From: Alphaproteobacteria bacterium
GTDB taxonomy: Bacteria > Pseudomonadota > Alphaproteobacteria > RS24
Direction: 5' to 3'
Length of the DNA stretch: 9,801 bases
Assembly: GCA_022428185.1 (NCBI GenBank)
Contig: JAKMCZ010000096.1
Coordinates: forward strand, 1 to 9,801
The stretch's first letter is position 1. Every line of letters starts with the position of its first letter. Under the pieces are notes generated by a model. The model made no database searches, had not been told where the DNA came from, and saw nothing but the letters and a program-made list of their open reading frames with translations. The translations under genes and the position numbers were made by a program. This document shows positions 6,875 to 9,801 of this stretch, one piece after another.

Positions 6875-7840
6875 ATGAGCCAAAAAATAAAATGGGACGC
6901 GCCATCGCGCTTTGTCGAGATTAAGGGCAACCCTATCCCGAAAGCGGCAGAGGTTGGCATGCATAAAATGCGTGACGGCAAAATGTTGCGCGGCGCATTG
7001 TTTCACCCCGAAGGCACCCCGCGCGCCACATTGGTCTTGATGACCGGCTATTCTGAATTCATCGAAAAATATTTCGAAACGATATGCGATTTTACCCGCC
7101 TCGGCTATTTGGTGGTGATGCCTGAATGGCGCGGTCATGGCCTGTCTGAGGGTGATGGCAAAGAGCCGACGCGGCTGCATTTGAAAGATTTCGATACCAA
7201 TATTCGCGACCTTGAAGATCGCTGGGACAGGCTGGTTACGCCATTGCCGAAACCGCATGTCGGTTTGGCTCATTCAATGGGTGGGCAAATCTCGCTGCGC
7301 GCTATTCAAAAACATGGTGACTGGCTGAGCGGTCTGGCGCAATGCGCGCCGATGCACGGCCTCCCCTTACCGGCTCAATTAATGGCCGTCGCTAAAGCCG
7401 TTTCAACGGTCTACGCCCTGCTTGGCAAAGCCGATAGCTGGAACCCGCTTCAAGGGCAGGCAGTGCGCCCGGGCATTGCTGAAACCAATGATGTGACCAA
7501 TGATTTTGACCGCTTTAGACGCTGCGGCACGCTTTATGTCACCGAACCACAATTGCAGGTTAACGGTGCCAGCATGGGCTGGTTTCTCACCGCCAATAAG
7601 GCGATGGCCGCGTCACGCCGCACGGCTTTTTTGCGGTCGATTGAAACGCCACTTTTCATCGGCACGGCCGGGCAAGAAAAACTGGTTGATAATAAAGCGC
7701 ATGCCCATGCGGTCGCGCATGTGCAAAACGGCAGCGCCAAGCGGTACGATAATGGCATGCATGAATTACTGATGGAAAAAGATGCGGTGCGCGAGGCGTT
7801 TATTGCCGATATTGATGCATTCTTCAGCGCGCTGATTTAG
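6875..7840 (+). CDS. PldB-like alpha/beta hydrolase (lysophospholipase/monoacylglycerol lipase type)
   Basis: A probable serine hydrolase acting on lysophospholipids or monoacylglycerols, 321 residues, without signal peptide. Seen: the strand-turn LMTGYSEF (55-62) where the oxyanion hole forms, PEWRGHGLS (83-91), the nucleophile Ser134 in LAHSMGGQ, a lid-like segment about 160-240, GTAGQEKLVDN (263-273) and the base His296 in MHELLMEKDAVRE. The HE-LxxEKD tail and the GQEKLVDN acid loop resemble E. coli PldB rather than generic hydrolases; the acid is probably Glu268 or Asp272. ATG 6875 has AGGGAG 8 bases upstream; a TTG at 6872 would add one residue. It is the only protein gene on the plus strand here and its stop overlaps that of hisN. 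Confidence 0.9.
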   Translation: MSQKIKWDAPSRFVEIKGNPIPKAAEVGMHKMRDGKMLRGALFHPEGTPRATLVLMTGYSEFIEKYFETICDFTRLGYLVVMPEWRGHGLSEGDGKEPTRLHLKDFDTNIRDLEDRWDRLVTPLPKPHVGLAHSMGGQISLRAIQKHGDWLSGLAQCAPMHGLPLPAQLMAVAKAVSTVYALLGKADSWNPLQGQAVRPGIAETNDVTNDFDRFRRCGTLYVTEPQLQVNGASMGWFLTANKAMAASRRTAFLRSIETPLFIGTAGQEKLVDNKAHAHAVAHVQNGSAKRYDNGMHELLMEKDAVREAFIADIDAFFSALI

Positions 7841-8631
7841 CCGTTTAATATATCCATTGCCGCTTTGTGCAGGCGCGCATCACCGGCGGCAATAATTTGT
7901 CCGCCCTTTATGGCATCGCCGCCCTGCCAGTTGGTGACAATGCCACCCGCTTCCTCGACAATCGGAATAAGCGCCTGAATGTCATAGGGCTGTAAAACTT
8001 GTTCGACCACCAAGTCGATATGACCACCCGCCAGCAGCGCATAATTATAGCAATCGCCGCCATAGCGGGTCAGTTGCACCGCATCGCTCAACGTATTCCA
8101 GACATCTTGTTGCGGTGTTTTGTCGAATAGTTGTGGAGAGGTGGTGGCTAAAATCGCTTCATCAAGCGTGCTGCAAGCGCGGCATGAAAGTTTTTTATCC
8201 GCGCCGTCAAAACGCAAAAACGCACCCAAGCCGCTGGCGGCAAAATAGCGCTCGCCGGTAAAGGGTTGGTCCATTATGCCCAGCTTTACCTCACTTTTAT
8301 CATTGGCTGCGATTAGCGTGCCCCATGTCGGAATGCCTGAGATAAAAGCCCGCGTGCCATCAATCGGGTCCAGCACCCACTCAAAATCATCGCCGTCTTT
8401 CGTGCCGAATTCCTCGCCGCAAATCGCATGCGACGGGTAGTTGGTTTCCAACAAGATTCTAATCGCGGCCTCGGCATTGCGGTCGGCTTGTGTCACCGGG
8501 TCAAAACCGTCCGTCGCCTTATTGTCAATGTCCGGCAAATTGCGAAATAGCGGTAATGTGACCCGCGCCGCCGCATCGGCAAGGTCATGCGCGAAGGCGA
8601 GAAGCGTTTTGAAATCGGGCGTGTCGGTCAT
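7837..8631 (-). CDS. hisN: Histidinol-phosphatase, inositol monophosphatase family
   Basis: HisN removes phosphate from L-histidinol phosphate, the penultimate step type of histidine biosynthesis, in the cytoplasm. The 264-residue protein has the full IMPase metal set: Glu73 in GEEFG, Asp88 and Asp91 in WVLDPIDGT (85-93), and Asp217 in QPYDI. The sequence following the metal motif, RAFISGIPTWGTLIA (94-108), and GGDCYNYALLAGGHIDLVVE (191-210) are typical of HisN rather than of SuhB or CysQ. The ATG at 8631 lies 11 bases after the stop of the upstream amidohydrolase-family gene and has only an A-rich, weak ribosome site, suggesting translational coupling. Other IMPase-family phosphatase activity cannot be excluded from sequence. 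Confidence 0.92.
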   Translation of the reverse strand: MTDTPDFKTLLAFAHDLADAAARVTLPLFRNLPDIDNKATDGFDPVTQADRNAEAAIRILLETNYPSHAICGEEFGTKDGDDFEWVLDPIDGTRAFISGIPTWGTLIAANDKSEVKLGIMDQPFTGERYFAASGLGAFLRFDGADKKLSCRACSTLDEAILATTSPQLFDKTPQQDVWNTLSDAVQLTRYGGDCYNYALLAGGHIDLVVEQVLQPYDIQALIPIVEEAGGIVTNWQGGDAIKGGQIIAAGDARLHKAAMDILNG

Positions 8632-8642
8632 TTTCTTTTATC

Positions 8643-9563
8643 TTATTCGGCAGCCGAGCGTGTCGGCTCGCCCGGTGACGCGTCGGATAAATCAGCCAGC
8701 AAATCGGGCAGGGCGATAGCAAACCGTTCAACCAAATCGGTCAAATCATTTTGCAAGCGGGTAAAGCCGGCATGTTTGGAATAATTGCTTTCGTCCATAT
8801 AAATGGCGCGATTAATTTCAATTTGCAAGGCGTGGAAGCCATCTGCCGGGCGACCATAGCGGTCGGTAATATAGCCGCCCGCATAGGGTTTGTTGCGCGC
8901 CACTTGCCAGCCGCGCTGCATCAGTTCGGTTTCCAGCCAATCGCTAAGACGCCGGTCGCATGAGCGTCCGTGCCGGTCACCAAGAACAAAGTCAATGCGC
9001 CGCCCCTCGGGCGATAAGCGTGTCGCTTGCGACGGCATGGAATGGGTGTCGAGCAAGACGGCATAACCGCACTGCGCGTGTAAATCGGTCAGCACCTTGT
9101 CCAGCTTGGTGTGGAAAGGGGTGTAGACGGTGTCGATGCGCTGTTCGGCCTCGGCGAAACGCAGTTTGCCGTCATAAATCGGCATATTCTCGGCAACCAG
9201 ACGTGGCACTGTGCCAAGCCCGACAGCAGCCCGCATGGAATGGCGGTCAATATGCGCCGGTAAAGCATCTTCAAACAATGCTTGCTCAAGCTCATATGGG
9301 GCGCGGTTCAAATCAACATAGGCGCGCGGATAATTGGCTGACAAAACGCCGACCCCGACACGTGGCGCATCAGCCAGCAAGACATCGACAAACATGTCTT
9401 CGGACTGGCGAATTTGATGGCTGTCGAGTCGCGAGGCGCGGATAAAACTTTCAGGATAACAAGCCCCGCTATGCGGTGAGGTAAGCAAAAGTGGCGTTGC
9501 GCCAACGGCAGCTTGCTTCGTCGGCGGGGTATAAACAAAGGCCTGCTCTTGTTTTGCGCTCAT
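8643..9563 (-). CDS. N-formylglutamate amidohydrolase family protein
   Basis: A 306-residue member of the family that includes HutG-type N-formylglutamate deformylase, zinc-dependent hydrolases that release formate from N-formyl-L-glutamate. Seen in order: SPHSG with His31, SEDMFVD (54-60), YPRAYVDLNR (78-87), LLDTHSMP with His174 (170-177), VLGDRHGRSC (193-202), KPYAGGYIT (225-233) and HALQIEINRAIYMDE (244-258), which together span the family from end to end. The C-terminal tail is low-complexity and not family-specific. ATG 9563 has a weak AGGT site about 8 bases upstream. It is the first gene of a two-gene unit with hisN. No other hut genes are present, so an actual role in histidine breakdown is unproven; other amide substrates are possible. 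Confidence 0.9.
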   Translation of the reverse strand: MSAKQEQAFVYTPPTKQAAVGATPLLLTSPHSGACYPESFIRASRLDSHQIRQSEDMFVDVLLADAPRVGVGVLSANYPRAYVDLNRAPYELEQALFEDALPAHIDRHSMRAAVGLGTVPRLVAENMPIYDGKLRFAEAEQRIDTVYTPFHTKLDKVLTDLHAQCGYAVLLDTHSMPSQATRLSPEGRRIDFVLGDRHGRSCDRRLSDWLETELMQRGWQVARNKPYAGGYITDRYGRPADGFHALQIEINRAIYMDESNYSKHAGFTRLQNDLTDLVERFAIALPDLLADLSDASPGEPTRSAAE

Positions 9564-9651
9564 AACATTTAACCTAGCACGATTGGCATTGAAAATATAT
9601 GACGATAATGGCGCGCGTTTTCTCTGACGGGGCTTATTCTGGCCTTTAATT

Positions 9652-9681
9652 TTGACCCTTGATTTTAACCGGCGCTATTTG
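9652..9681 (+). promoter_or_regulatory. Weak candidate promoter of tRNA-Val
   Basis: TTGACC (9652-9657) is a good -35 match, followed after 18 bases by TATTTG (9676-9681), a poor -10. A GC-rich hairpin GCGCC-TTGCG-GGCGC (9693-9707) lies between it and the tRNA and would be in the 5' leader removed by RNase P. Confidence 0.3.
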
Positions 9682-9722
9682 TAAATAGACACGCGCCTTG
9701 CGGGCGCACCCGAACTCGGTAA

Positions 9723-9797
9723 GGGCGATTAGCTCAGCGGGAGAGCACTACATTGACATTGTAGGGGTCACTGGTTCAATCCCAGTATCGCCCACCA
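9723..9797 (+). tRNA. tRNA-Val (anticodon GAC)
   Basis: Full cloverleaf. Acceptor stem GGGCGAT (9723-9729) pairs with ATCGCCC (9787-9793); D arm GCTC/GAGC; anticodon stem CTACA/TGTAG around loop TTGACAT, giving anticodon GAC for valine codons GUC/GUU; T arm ACTGG-TTCAATC-CCAGT. The discriminator A and CCA end are encoded (9794-9797). No terminator is visible before the window ends. Confidence 0.97.
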
Positions 9798-9801
9798 CCG
9801 A

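Noticed and set aside
9693..9707. GC-rich hairpin before tRNA-Val as a terminator or regulatory element
   Set aside because: No T run follows and the tRNA begins 16 bases later; most simply part of the processed 5' leader.

Overview
The window looks like an ordinary chromosomal, housekeeping stretch of an alphaproteobacterium, moderately GC-rich and with no mobile element, CRISPR array or phage gene that I can see. The assignment rests on an alphaproteobacterial-type hisN paired with an N-formylglutamate amidohydrolase-family gene, an IbpA-type small heat-shock gene behind a ROSE-like RNA thermometer, and the style of GltB. I cannot name a genus.

Layout. Positions 1-3455 (minus) hold the N-terminal three quarters of gltB, the large subunit of glutamate synthase. 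The gene runs off the left edge exactly at its Fe-S cysteine cluster. Upstream of it is a 288-base gap (3456-3743) with a sigma70-like promoter, a perfect dyad just upstream of the -35 box, and a roughly 140-nt leader able to form competing hairpins. Then, all on the minus strand, come an HSL-type alpha/beta hydrolase (3744-4646), a strong bulged terminator (4689-4750), an IbpA-like Hsp20 gene (4788-5225) with an RpoH-like promoter and ROSE-like leader, and an NSS-family sodium:amino-acid/neurotransmitter symporter (5381-6721). A divergent plus-strand gene (6875-7840) encodes a PldB-like lysophospholipase/monoacylglycerol-lipase-type hydrolase. It meets hisN (histidinol-phosphatase, 7837-8631, minus) tail to tail with overlapping stop codons. 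hisN is the second gene of a tight pair behind an N-formylglutamate amidohydrolase-family gene (8643-9563, minus). A tRNA-Val(GAC) gene with encoded CCA closes the window (9723-9797, plus).

How the genes relate. gltB (ammonium assimilation), hisN (histidine biosynthesis), the formylglutamate amidohydrolase homologue and the NSS symporter share an amino-acid/nitrogen theme, but they are separate transcription units rather than one pathway operon. The best non-coding signals are the heat-shock control region of hsp20 and the gltB upstream region. I found no evidence of a novel multi-gene system; the findings are regulatory details and start-site corrections.
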